From Dichotomocladium elegans (taxonomy: Eukaryota; Mucoromycota; Mucoromycetes; Mucorales; Lichtheimiaceae), in contig JAIXMN010000007.1 of NCBI GenBank assembly GCA_025716815.1, positions 265,501 through 329,500 of the forward strand: a DNA stretch of 64,000 nucleotides. The letters run 5' to 3'. Below, piece by piece: positions 23,017 through 33,769 of this stretch. The translations under genes were made by a program, and so were the position numbers. Every line of letters starts with the position of its first letter. Positions within the stretch are counted from its first letter, which is position 1. Under the pieces are notes generated by a model. The model had not been told where the DNA came from. It ran no database searches and saw only the letters and a list, made by a program, of their open reading frames with translations.

Positions 23017-25089
23017 CTTTTATTATATAAAGAAATATTGGGACGTCCATGGGCCGAGAAGCACCTGCATCTTGGGACCAGAACTCTTCAGAGGGTTGAG
23101 GCCGTGCACTGGAGACTGAAACAAATCCTATCGACCTCTGGTGAAATAATAAAGTTGATCCACAGCATGCAAAATGGCTTGGAAAGCATATAAGAAAATT
23201 TTGTAAGGATATAAAAAAATCTCACAGTTTTCAAATCTATGTACAGGACTTGGATAGGCATACAAGCTATAGTAAAGAAGTTTTAACGCGAATCATCTAC
23301 AAGGATAACGGCCAATGTGTTGACATAGCAATGACTAGAGCTCTCAGAAAACTACAAGGAGTTATATGCCAATTCGCAATCATAAACATTCGACAGTAAC
23401 TCTACAAGCCTTGAGAACACGAACCTGCTGAAAGAGACCCTGACTGTAGATTCAAGTATTGCATCAATTTCAATTTGCCCTGTCGCAATGCTCTTACACA
23501 GGAAGGGAATCTCATAGAGCCATACACGATTTCACGTCGATGGTTTTAACCAGCGCTACAGCATCTGAAGAATAGATTGAACTAATTCTTAGATATTCTG
23601 CGCCGGTACTGATCTGCTGGGCCACGATGACTCGATATGGTTCCACGCAGTGATACAAATTTCATGCTGATACAGTAGCAGAAAAATACAATAGCGCCAA
23701 AGGCGTTCTTGATAAATTATTCCTTGTTTGCTGCGATGATCAACAGCGCTCAGGTCTTACATGTGCCATAGAAGGACTCCACATTGGATCGAGCTGGACA
23801 ATATCGACCAACTCGAATTTCCTAACAGCGTTAAGACGAAGGAACCCCCAAAAAGGCCCGAAAGAGGCACGGCTTGCTTCGGGCTTCTAAATAGCAGAGA
23901 GCCCTGAAAAGAATGTCGCAACTAAACACTCGTCGTCGCCAAAAAAAAAAAAAATAAACCATAACTTAAAGCACGAAGGCAACGATCTTTGACACCTTCC
24001 ATCAACCAAGAAGTAGTGACTATGGTAAGTATCAGTACATTGTATTTCAATACCATCATTACTGAGATTTTCTTGATTCTTTACTGTAATATTACAGCGA
24101 TGAAGGCATGCCACAGCTACATGCTGATTTACCTGCAGATGCTATTGTTCGCGAAATTCCGATCGATGCTGATGGATGGTGCGGCTTTAGAACTATTGCC
24201 CACGCCCAACTTGGTTTCCAGGATCTCCATATTGAGACGAAATAGCGTATGTATCAATACGCTATGGATAATCGCAACCACTATAAACATGTCGTATGTT
24301 TATCTTTAGAGTATGAGTTGCAAAGGCGTATCACTAGGATGCCATACGGCATTACAGTCAAGGCAAGGGCGCCAGGTAATCAAAGTTGCCCGCAAAAGTA
24401 CCGGTTCGAAGCATCAGTAGATTGCCAGCTTGCTGCGAAGACTTTTAACCGCCCATTTGCCACTTTTTCATGAGGTGGACAATATCATTATCCATCACGC
24501 CTTTATCTACCGTTCCAACTACCACCAAAGACCAAGCTTCCGCCTATTATGATGCATTAAATCAGTGATTGCCATTGGGAAACGGTGCAGCTCAAGCCGT
24601 CAATCAAGATTGAGTGGCCTCCTGCATTTAACCATGCAGCCAGATGGATGGAACAAGGGCTTCCTGATCACTACAAAACTATCTGGAGGCACCTACATAC
24701 CAAGAAGTCATACGAAGTGGGCAAACAGCCAGATGTCATCATTATAGATTGACATGCCTTTAGCCATATTTATATATCAGCATTTTACGTAACTCTCTTC
24801 CATACTATAAACCCTATCTTGGGCCAACAAAACTCAATGTGTTTATAGTGCGTTTTCTCTAAGATATTGGTCCATCAGATTGCAATTATTGGGCCATGAA
24901 TCAATCAACGACTTTTTAATCCTGCAGACTTAAGAATTCTCCATATGTTCATGTCGTTAATCAATCCAAATATGTAAGATAAATGATGGATCGCTTTGTC
25001 TTCGACCAAAGGGACCGCTTCTTTTTGATAGCACTTTGCGGGATTCTCATCATAGTGAAGTGATTAGCAAATTGCTTACAACCTTAGAA

Positions 25090-25450
25090 CTTTAAGTACA
25101 TGTCGACCAGCATTACTGATCTTGGCTGGGCATACATGCGTATTTATTTCTCACACTGCGACATTGTTAACGGCAGGCTAGAAAATTCTCAGGAACACTT
25201 TGTATACTACATACTGGGAGATAAAAGTGCTATAATGGCTATTACCTTTCCAACCGTCCTTCTACAGATCCAGCATCGTATACTGGTCTCCATCCATGGT
25301 TGTACATAGAGTACACCTATTAACTGGTAGATATCAAACAGGTTGCGCTGGGTGGGCAATCCATTGCCGGACCATCAGTATGTTTTTTTTCCCCATGTAC
25401 CTTGTCTCTGGTCTTCCGTGTACGTAGTAATCCCCCATTTTGAAAGAAAA
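25090..25450 (-). repeat. Right long terminal inverted repeat of the MULE
   Basis: Inverted partner of the left arm at 21156-21430. It carries a small extra segment (about 25385-25415) missing on the left. The arms differ at scattered positions, so the element is old. Confidence 0.82.
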
Positions 25451-26383
25451 GTCCTGGTAGAGTTTACCAAAATTCCCGCGAATATCGTCTTTTATCGTAT
25501 GCTTCCTGGTTTAATAAAGCGCAGCAGCCCCAAAGACGTCATCGGCCGATCAGGGGCGCGAAGAATACGCCATGGAGACCACATGAATGCCTGATGTGGA
25601 GATAAGCCGAAGGACTTCGCTTCGTGCCAGCTTCCCTCCCTCCCTAGAGCTTCTCAAGTCTCCACACTTTAGATGCAACATTAACATCAGAACATATGTA
25701 AAATCAACCACCCATTCTTGACGCTGATCTTGGGGTCACATTTGTTGAAGAGTAGAGTTTCTCCAAACCATGATTCTCTCTATATGTGATGATGATGGGG
25801 CCGCATGAACGGCAAGAAAGTCACGCTGAGATTTTTTTTTTTGTTTCCGGGGACGTTCCTCGAAATCCCCGACTTTGCTATAAAAGGACACACTAAAGGT
25901 TATAAACATTTTTTTTTTCTTTATGTCAAAAAAATTTCAAGGGCATGATTTTAGAGTCGCTGCTTGTGCAAATCTTATACAATAGGCCTGGTAGCGCTAG
26001 TCATTCTCGCGAACAAAATCCCCGTAGTTTACTACGGCGTGCTTTGGTGTATAGTATCGTGGTTATCAAAATGTGCCATGAGCATGACCAACTGCACATA
26101 CATTCACATTCTCAGTATCAAAGAAAAAAGGAAAATGAAAAAAATGGGTTGGCCCTAACCACTCAACCATCATACGGATCTCAACTCTGTTGCGGTTAGC
26201 ACTAAGTAAGAGCATGTCTGTCCAAAATGTGAGGTGATCAATCTGCTCAAATGAGCTGTGGACGTGATAGTAGCAGTTACTGCGCGTTTTTATAAGCAAT
26301 ATCACCCCTAGAGAAAACTTGAGAAAAAAGTTTGTTCTTCGTGGGTGGAAACGTGGGCTTTTATTATGGACAAAAGAAAGGAT
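25451..26383. other. Intergenic, no gene seen
   Basis: Lies between the MULE end and RPS25. Contains poly-T runs at 25841-25850 and 25909-25918. Short open frames have no recognisable domains. Confidence 0.45.
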
Positions 26384-27093
26384 TTACTCCTCATCAGACT
26401 CGGCGCCCTTCTTTTCGTCACCGGTAGCACGGGCTGTTGTACATCATACCCATTAGTATTTCTGTTATCTATGCTATCAGTGTATGTATAAGAAACGTAC
26501 TGTAGATGATCTGGGCGTGGTGGCGAACAAGAGGTTTGATAAGACCTTGAGCCTCAAGCTCGCGGATAGCAACGCGAGCCAAGGAGCCGTTCAAGCGAAG
26601 ACGATCGACGAGAACAGACTGCGAGATAAGCTTGTAGGTAGGGACTTCCTTGAACAACCGCTCGTAGGTAGGCTTGTCAAGAACGACCAAGTTGTTGGCC
26701 TTGTCCTTGACCTTCTTGGCAGACCATTTCTACACAATGCCGAAGGGTTTTTGGTTCATTTTTTGTCATGTAGACGCGGCGACTGCCATGCTTTGCTAAC
26801 AGAGAAAAATAACAAACCTTCTTAGCCTTCTTACCGCCTGAGGATGAGCTGGGAGCAGCTGCAGCTTTGCCCTACAGAATGCACAAAGCATAAAATATTA
26901 ATGCTACCTTTCCACGATTACGTTCCCATCAGCGTCAACAAGGATTGCACGTTATCCTTCTCTCCGCCCTTTCGTTATCCATCTTGCTCCCATTAATCCA
27001 TCCATCCATTCATCCATCCGTCTATCCATGACTGGGAGGGATGGAGATAAAGCATATCCAATGCACCCTCACAACGAAATGTCGCCTTACCAT
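26384..27093 (-). CDS. RPS25: 40S ribosomal protein eS25
   Basis: Small-subunit ribosomal protein with a winged-helix fold. The first exon appears to be just ATG (27091-27093), directly followed by a GTAAGG donor; the intron ends at CTGTAG before GGC AAA GCT (about 26874). Then come a Lys/Ala/Ser-rich basic exon, a second intron, a core exon (about 26735-26503) with WSAKKVKDKANNLVVLDK, PTYKLISQSVLVDRLRLNGSLARVAIRELE and GLIKPLVRHHAQIIY, and a short last exon giving TRATGDEKKGAESDEE. The fit to eS25 is complete from basic tail to acidic end. The placement of the one-codon first exon is inferred from frame and from the analogous split start of RPS6. Confidence 0.92.
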
Positions 27094-27325
27094 AATGAAA
27101 TATGAGGATGAGAGAAGGGGCTCAAGAATGCGCCCAAATCTGGCAACTTTCAATGGGAAACGGTGCCCCCCCCGGCCCGGCCCCGCCCTCCCCCCAACTC
27201 CCGTCTTGGGCTGCTCTCTAATCCCGACAACCACCCGCGCGCCCTTTCCTTTCCCCTCTCGCCCTATCTTTCAAAGTTGCACCCCTACCAGTTCTGAAGT
27301 CCCAGGACCACAAAAATAAAATCGC

Positions 27326-28462
27326 ATGCATCCACCAAAAGATGTCGCTTCCATCTCTTCCTTTTGACTCTTTTTCTTGTATACATTTTCCATTCTGAAA
27401 TGAGCAACCTATTTTTCTATGAAGATGGCCAAGGTCATGTCGTTGATCAGTGTGACTATCCTGAACCTATGGACTATCTCGTTGACGAAAAAATGTATCC
27501 TCTACAACAGTCCGTTTGTTCTCGCACTGAATATCTGCGTAGCATCGCTTGCAAAGATAACTATCACACACATTCCCAAGCGAAAGGATACAGACATTCA
27601 GATGAAAGAAACGGGGATCAAGCGCAGTTACACAGCGTACACTGACCATAGCGAGGTCATATTTTTCAAACAGATGTTTGAGAAGGCCTTGAGTGCATCA
27701 GCAGCTAGGAATCCATATTCATTCAGTCCAGGCGATGAACGGTACAGTACGAGAAGGCTACCGACAGCCTCTTTAAGCAACCTAACGCGGAGGGCTTGTT
27801 CGTGTATTCTCAAGGAAGAGCATAAAAGCGTCATTTTAGAATGCGTTGATGAGATTCCACCCCATTGTCCTAAAGCAGCTGATGGAGTAACTGCTCTAGA
27901 GATTTGAGGGCCTTCAAGTCTCGAAAACAACACTCCATCGATTTATGGAAAGACGAATGCAACTTGTCATTGAAAATGGCTCGGTTTCAGACTGTACACA
28001 GGAATAGCGCTGCGAAGATCCAACAGCACCTTGACTGGGTGCGCAGATGGGACAGGACCGCCATCGACTTTAGAAAAAACTGCCTTCTTATGGGTGAGTC
28101 TGGGTTCCATATGAACGTGAAATGCAGCATGGCGTGGTCCAAGAAAGGCGATTCCTGCAATGGTTGCAGTGCAGCATCCGGGCATCAGTAAATGTAGCTT
28201 GAGACTCCGGCAGCCACCAACCAAGAAAAAAAAAAGAGCGCAGGTCCATCTGAAGCTACGAACAGAGGAACTGTAACTAGATATTATCTCAGTGTCCTTA
28301 AGGCCACAATGGACGAGATGGAGAAGTATGAACATACGAAGAGCTATTATTTGGTGGTGGATAATGCACTTATCCATACGGCGGAGGGTATCTCTAAACA
28401 CATCGACTCTCGAGGATATCGGTGTACTTATCTTCCATCGTGCTCGCCTGAACTCAACACCA
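27326..28462 (+). pseudogene. Broken Tc1/IS630-type DDE transposase, copy A (3' truncated)
   Basis: Relic of a DDE_3-type (Tc1/IS630) transposase of the kind common in Mucoromycota. The start ATG at 27400 opens MSNLFFYEDGQ and a DYPEPMDYLVDE region. The frame then shifts near 27560-27610 into IQMKETGIKRSYTAYTDHSE, and shifts again before QCNLS-like and RLDWVR-like parts at 27990-28190 (AKIQQHLDWVRRWD, ESGFHMN, SMAWSKKGD). The catalytic region YLVVDNALIHT and SCSPELN is at 28342-28455. Homology to copy B stops after about 28462, so the last catalytic Glu region is lost. Stops at 27905 and elsewhere make it non-functional. Confidence 0.88.
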
Positions 28463-29089
28463 TGGTTCAAACAGAAACCCTGGATCCGCCCGTTTTATTT
28501 CGTAATATCAAATAGACAAGATTTTTAAAAGATTACAAAGTTTGCGTTCATTTGCAAACGAAAGAAAATAGATACCATTGCTCATGATGATCGAACTATG
28601 TCCAGATAGCTCAAAGCTGTTATTCTATGCTAATACGTCAAGATAAAAGCCCCATGGGAGATAATGCAGATGTTTAAAAAATATTGGATGCTTGCCAGGT
28701 GATTAATTGATTGCATGTCCGCTTTGCTATCTCTCTCTCCAACACCCTCCCCCCAAACCTTTCGGTGGGTCAAATTTAATGTGGCTATGCTACGCAGGTG
28801 ATCTTTCTTCCGTTTCCGGCCATCTAAGGTAGATAATCAAACCCATACCACCACCATCGATATAAGAATATGAGAGAGAGAGAGGGAGAGAAGGTGGGGA
28901 GATAGAGAACTTGTGTATATGGATTGAAAATCGATGACAAAAAAGCAATTGGGAAGACGAACGGATGGATGGATGGATGGATGGATGGATGGATACAAAG
29001 AAACCTATGTGTGTCTTTTTTTCCACCCACTATTTGAACAACCAGACTGATTCATTTTTCTACATGTCGAATCGTTAGAATTCGAAGAA
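28463..29089. other. Intergenic region upstream of RPL6
   Basis: No gene is seen. Contains a GAGA run (28871-28884) and a GGAT tandem tract (28963-28994) shortly before the RPL6 start. It probably contains the RPL6 promoter. Confidence 0.5.
28963..28994. repeat. (GGAT)n tandem repeat
   Basis: About eight units of GGAT, roughly 100 bases upstream of the RPL6 start codon. Related CATC/CCAT units occur in the RPS25 first intron (about 26996-27030). Confidence 0.9.
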
Positions 29090-29953
29090 ATGGCTCACGC
29101 CCCCCGTAACAGCTTCCTTGTTCCCGGCGTCACGCGTTACAGCCGTTCGGCCATGTACGCCAAGAAGGCCCTTCACAAGCGCCAAAAGAAGGCTGTCGCT
29201 GCCCCTGCTAAGGCTGAGGCTGCCGACAAGACCGTTACGGTCAAGGGCGCCAAGAATGGTGGAAAGCGCACCATTCCTGCCAACAAGGCTCCCCGCTTCT
29301 ACCCTGCTGAGGATGTCCCTACCCCCAAGGTGTCCCGCAAGTCGCCCAAGACCGCCCCTCTTCGCGGCTCCATTACCCCCGGCACCGTCCTCATTCTCCT
29401 TGCTGGCCGCTACCGTGGCAAGCGTGTTGTCTTCTTGAAGCAGCTCGACAGCGGCCTCTTGCTCGTCACCGGCCCCTTCAAGTTCAATGGTGTTCCCATC
29501 CGCCGTGTCAACCAGGCCTATGTCATTGCCACCAGCACCAAGCTCAACATTGCCAATGTCAAGGTAATAATAGAATAGAAACAAAGCACTACTCTACTCT
29601 GTGTCACTTCTGACCTAACCCATTTCCCTGCCTGCTATTGCTCGCCTTTAAAGGTTGACCAGTTCACCGATGCTTACTTCAAGAAGGACCGCAAGTCTTC
29701 CAAGAAGGACTTCCTTGAGGGCGAGGTAAGATTGAACGAGCGAGAGAATAGTAATGGACCGACACACTAATTGACTTGCTCATTTCACAATTAGGCCAAG
29801 AAGGCTACCATTCCTGCAAACAAGGTTGCCGACCAGAAGGCTGTTGATAAGGAGATCATTGCTGCCGTCGGCAAGGATGCTCTTCTCGCTGCCTACCTCA
29901 AGTCGACCTTCAGCCTCAAGAAGGGTCAGTTCCCTCACAACTTGAAGTTCTAG
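29090..29953 (+). CDS. RPL6: 60S ribosomal protein eL6
   Basis: Large-subunit ribosomal protein. Exons 29090-29563, 29654-29725 and 29795-29953 give 234 residues in frame. It starts [20 protein letters not shown], then a Lys/Ala-rich stretch. Next is the conserved eL6 core: [60 protein letters not shown]. The C-terminus has [14 protein letters not shown] and ends [11 protein letters not shown], as in other fungal eL6. Codon use is strongly biased to C-ending codons, as in RPS6, fitting high expression. The start context GAAGAAATGGCT is good. Confidence 0.97.
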
Positions 29954-30092
29954 AGATCGGAAAATAAATCGTAGTATCCTCTTGTCGGTTGTTGTGAAGC
30001 CTTGCCGGAATACATGGAAAGACTTTATTTAAGAACTTGTTTACAAACTATATACGACGGATGAGATAAAAGAGAGTGGGAATAGGAAATGA

Positions 30093-31967
30093 TTATATGA
30101 CAAGTGAAGTCCGATGGATCATGGGTGTCTCATCGTTATCGTCACTTATTGACGTGATCATGCTGTAGCCATAAGGTATGCATGCTGGAGGCGGACTGAA
30201 GACCATGTTTTGTTTCGTATAATCAAATGTAGTGAAGCAGTCTTCCATGATCTGCCGCCACTGAGCATCCTCGGTAACCGGCAGGTGATCGGAATGGATC
30301 CCGGGATCTCTGCGACTGGTGTTTCGTTGTGCTGGCTCGTCGAGGAGCAAGTCTTCGATACCGTGGATGGTGTCAAAGTGGAAGTCTTTGCTCTATATAA
30401 TTGATCAGTAATGTGCTAATGTAACGAGCGGAGGATACGCACGTTTGGTATATAAGGTGGCACAGCCTGCTTGGATTCCAAGGCGTTCCAGTCCAGACCG
30501 GCAAACCAGCGGTGGGCTTTGAATTTTTCAAAGTTTTGGGCACCAAGTCGTCGGCCCGGGGACTTCTCGAGTAGCTATAGCATATCAACAGGAAAGGTAA
30601 TTAGTATGAGAGAAATATATATACTCAGAGATAGAGAGAAAAAGATTTACGTACCCCGGATAGAACGTTCACACAGTCTTCTGATACGAGCTGATACACG
30701 TTTTCTGGGAACTGTAACGGATCGTACAAGACCGATTCCGTCAATTGCTCATTTGACTTCCCCTTAAACGGCCGCTAAGGAAGGATAGGGTGTATTAAGA
30801 ACTGCGAGGAAGTAAAAATAACGTCATCCGGGTATTACCGTGCCAAACAACAGCTCGAATGCCATCACGCCTAAACTCCACCAATCTACAGAACAAGTGT
30901 AACCTTTCTTGCCCAGCATTTCAGGTGCCATGTAGGCCAAAGTGCCAGCCGTTGACCAGTTCAGCGGCTTTTGCTCACTGAACCCGGCTGCTACATTAAA
31001 GTCCACCAGATGAGCATGGCCGCGTGCGTCTAACAGGATATTATCTGGCTTGATATCCCTGAAATGTGAATGTGTCGTTAGTATATACATGTTATCTCTT
31101 CCCACAGTTGCATTCAAACACACACAGAGGCGCACATCACAGGTACGTAAAGAGTTACTTTACGATAGCTTGCTTGTTTGCAGAAATATTCTGCGCCTGC
31201 TAAGTGCCGTATGTGTCCATCTCCAGCTCTCTCTCTCTCTATGTGTGTGTGTGTGTGTGCCTGCACGTATCTGTGTCATACTACTACTGTACGCACCTGT
31301 GAGCTATGCGGCGTGTGTGAAGATAGTTGAGACTCAGGGCGACTTGAGCAACATAAAAGCGGACCTGGAGTTCACTTAGAGGCCCGGACTGCTCCAGAAG
31401 GTACCGCAGGTCTCCACCCAACATCAGGTCCAACACCATATAGAGCATGTCGTCGTCTTGGAATGCAAAGCGCAGGTTGACAATCAAGGGATACTCGAGC
31501 CGTTCGAGCAATCGTCGTTCACTCAAGACATGCCCGATGCATTTACGCTGAATGCAACGATCTTTCGACATGTATTTTAGAGCGTACTGTCGCCCTGTCT
31601 TTTTGTGTTGAACCATGCGCACCTTGAAGAAAGAACCTTTGCCAACAACGCGTAGCTGCAGAAAGTGGTTCAGCTGGACTTCTATGGTCGACCATCATGA
31701 AGGACGGGTTGGGTTGTGTGTTTCGGGTGCATACATAAATATACACGTGAGAGTGAGTTAACCCAAGACGAAACGGATAGCATTTCCACCGTTCACCCTC
31801 TCTATCCTCGCCTCGGAACAGGTCCCGCTCCCTTTTTTCCAGAAGAATGGAAGAAGAAGAGGCGAGAGCGAGAGAGCGCACCTGGGAAAGAAAAGAAAGA
31901 TGGCAGATGCACACACACCTTCATGGTCAAAGTCAATATCAGAACGACTGCAGCAAACAGCACCCAT
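30093..31967 (-). CDS. YANK/STK32-type Ser/Thr protein kinase
   Basis: AGC-group kinase of the YANK (STK32) type. The first exon (31967-31919) encodes [16 protein letters not shown], a predicted myristoylation and palmitoylation signal for membrane attachment. The kinase domain follows: GKGSFFKV glycine loop, YALKYMSK with the ATP-binding Lys, [26 protein letters not shown] (split by an intron), then DFNVA in place of DFG. The Asn at that position is typical of YANK kinases. [10 protein letters not shown] and [26 protein letters not shown] complete the C-lobe. The C-terminal exons give [23 protein letters not shown] and an acidic tail. The intron before exon 2 has two possible AG acceptors (31682 and 31679), differing by one residue. 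Substrate and pathway are unknown. Confidence 0.88.
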
Positions 31968-33769
31968 CGAGTAAAGTAAAGAGAAGAGAGGGGAAGGAAG
32001 CGAGAGGACGAAAGAGCCACCATCATTGTGAGAGATCGGGTCGACCTGTGTAACATGATGGGATCCTTCGTCTATTGTTGTCATTCTCTTTTCTCAAACC
32101 TACCTTCTTACTCAGTTGATCTTCCAACAATCCTATCTGACTCTCTTCTTCCCGGGTATGGTCGAGCTATCAAGGAAGCCTGATGCAACAGAGATCGATG
32201 ATGGTGACGGAGCCGGGGGTTTCGAGGACGGTCCACTAAATTTTTCTCCCCGATATCAGGGATGCCGCTCAGGAACAATACAATATTTACATTCTTAAAA
32301 TATTGCTCTTTCAAAAATAAATGTCGTACAAAAGTACAAAAAATGATGCATAGGAGTGTATAAAATTGTCATATCAATAGGTAAAAAGAATTCGCATCGA
32401 TATTGGAAGCAGTAAAGAACATTGTTAGTCAACAAACAAGATTGAGCCTTCTCCAGACCCTTTAATTTACACCCTCGTTCACGGGATTAGTCAGGTATGT
32501 TCCGGCAATAGCCGGGACGGAGAAACAGGAGGGGGAGCAGCGGCAGAAGCAGAAGGAGAGGCAATGGCAGATCCGATGGCCGGCGGTGTCGTCTTCGCGG
32601 GGCAAATCGATCTGCACGGCGAAATAACCTCGGAGGGACGAGGGGAGCAGCGACGAAAAAAAGGGAGAGCCCTGCCTGAAGGCAACTAAAATCACGGCCC
32701 CACCGGGGAGTCCGGTATCCGTCGCACTCCCTTCCATGACCTCGAGTACGGGTAAGATTGGTCAATCTAGACACAGCAACGAGTGTCGGTCACAAATGAA
32801 AAACAAGACGATAGCATATAGATTCATACCGGGTAAGGCCATGGAAGAGGGACTGAGTATGGGTTTGATAAAGAAAGAGTTCGCTCAGAAAGTCCATTAT
32901 TTATACAAAGTCAACGTGGACTAACCCTTGCATGGATTTCCGGTTTGGATTATATTGTATTTGCTGTAGTCTTGTAAGTCTGCTCTTATTGGCCTTCCGA
33001 CTAAAAGCTACTAACAGCAGCCATTCAAACAGCATAACAATTAAATATCAGTTCCTTTTGCAGTCTCATTCGGAGATCCCATATTCCTTCCTTCCTTCTT
33101 AAAAACCCAATACAGGTACCCGCCTAAGATATATTGCGTTGATACAGGTAGGTTTGATAAAATCTTTCACGATGCCATGTGTTCAGCATAATTTAATTTC
33201 GTATCCTGTCAGGCGCACTTGTAATTTTTCTTAATGTGGATAAACCGGACTACATGTATATAGTCGCATATCAGAAGATATACTGATGCTAAATCATCGT
33301 TAGTATTACAGTTCGCAAGCTATATCTGCGCGTTTGTCAAGTCAAGAATGAAAAGATGTGTAGCAGCACCAGAAAGACAAGCTAATGGTCCATGGCAATA
33401 GTGCGACCCACAATTTTGAGAACCTGCTAAGCCCTTCTATATGCTCTATATTACTATATTTTTTCTTATCGAATCCCTCTCTGTTCCCTGCTACTTTTAT
33501 TGACTCTGGCACATTTTACCGTATTAAAGAAGAATAATAAGTTCTTGGGCATTAAACGCAGTATTACGTGGTTCCAAATCCCATTCGGACCTGATGAATC
33601 AGCATATGCTTGTGGAACATCCACGAGACGGTACATACACTATTTTCTAATTCTAAAGTTCCAGGATCACGAAAGTGGAAGCTTTCAAGTATCAAATATA
33701 TTATGTACGATAGTGATATGTGTCGAATTATCATACAGTAAATCACATTCATGATTGCTGTCTGTTACG
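31968..33769. other. Intergenic, no convincing gene
   Basis: Upstream region of the YANK kinase followed by AT-rich DNA up to transposon copy B. A GC-rich block at about 32490-32760 stands out against its surroundings and has small open frames on the minus strand, but no recognisable domain. The rest is AT-rich with many stops. Confidence 0.45.

Larger units (their letters stand above)
21150..25450 (+). mobile_element. Decayed Mutator-like element (MULE) with OTU-like domain
   Basis: A degenerate DNA transposon of about 4.3 kb. It has long inverted ends (see the two repeat entries). Between them, broken plus-strand coding shows MULE transposase landmarks in the right order: a FAR1/zinc-type piece near 22100-22137 (KKLGCLWKAYA), GVRPAQIRRL at 22279-22310, a TDDDEALRAAL strand resembling the second catalytic Asp at 22724-22764, the third-Asp/Glu region HLHLG..RVEAVHWRLK at 23061-23123, and a SWIM-like C..F.LPC motif at 23440-23495. 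Further on, DADGWCGFRTIAHAQLG at 24166-24216 matches an OTU-type cysteine-protease box, which some MULE families carry. Stops and frame changes are frequent, so no functional protein is expected. Confidence 0.8.

Noticed and set aside
27022..27319. Possible genes in GC-rich sequence upstream of RPS25
   Set aside because: Low-complexity Pro/Gly translations; the only useful part is the ATG|GTAAGG of RPS25.
27560..27610. Programmed frameshift or intron in the DDE transposase
   Set aside because: The older fragment at 42170-42362 stays in one frame through this part, so damage is the simpler reading, although intact relatives are needed to be sure.
29075..29584. Minus-strand open frame opposite RPL6
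   Set aside because: Antisense shadow of the conserved ribosomal protein exon.
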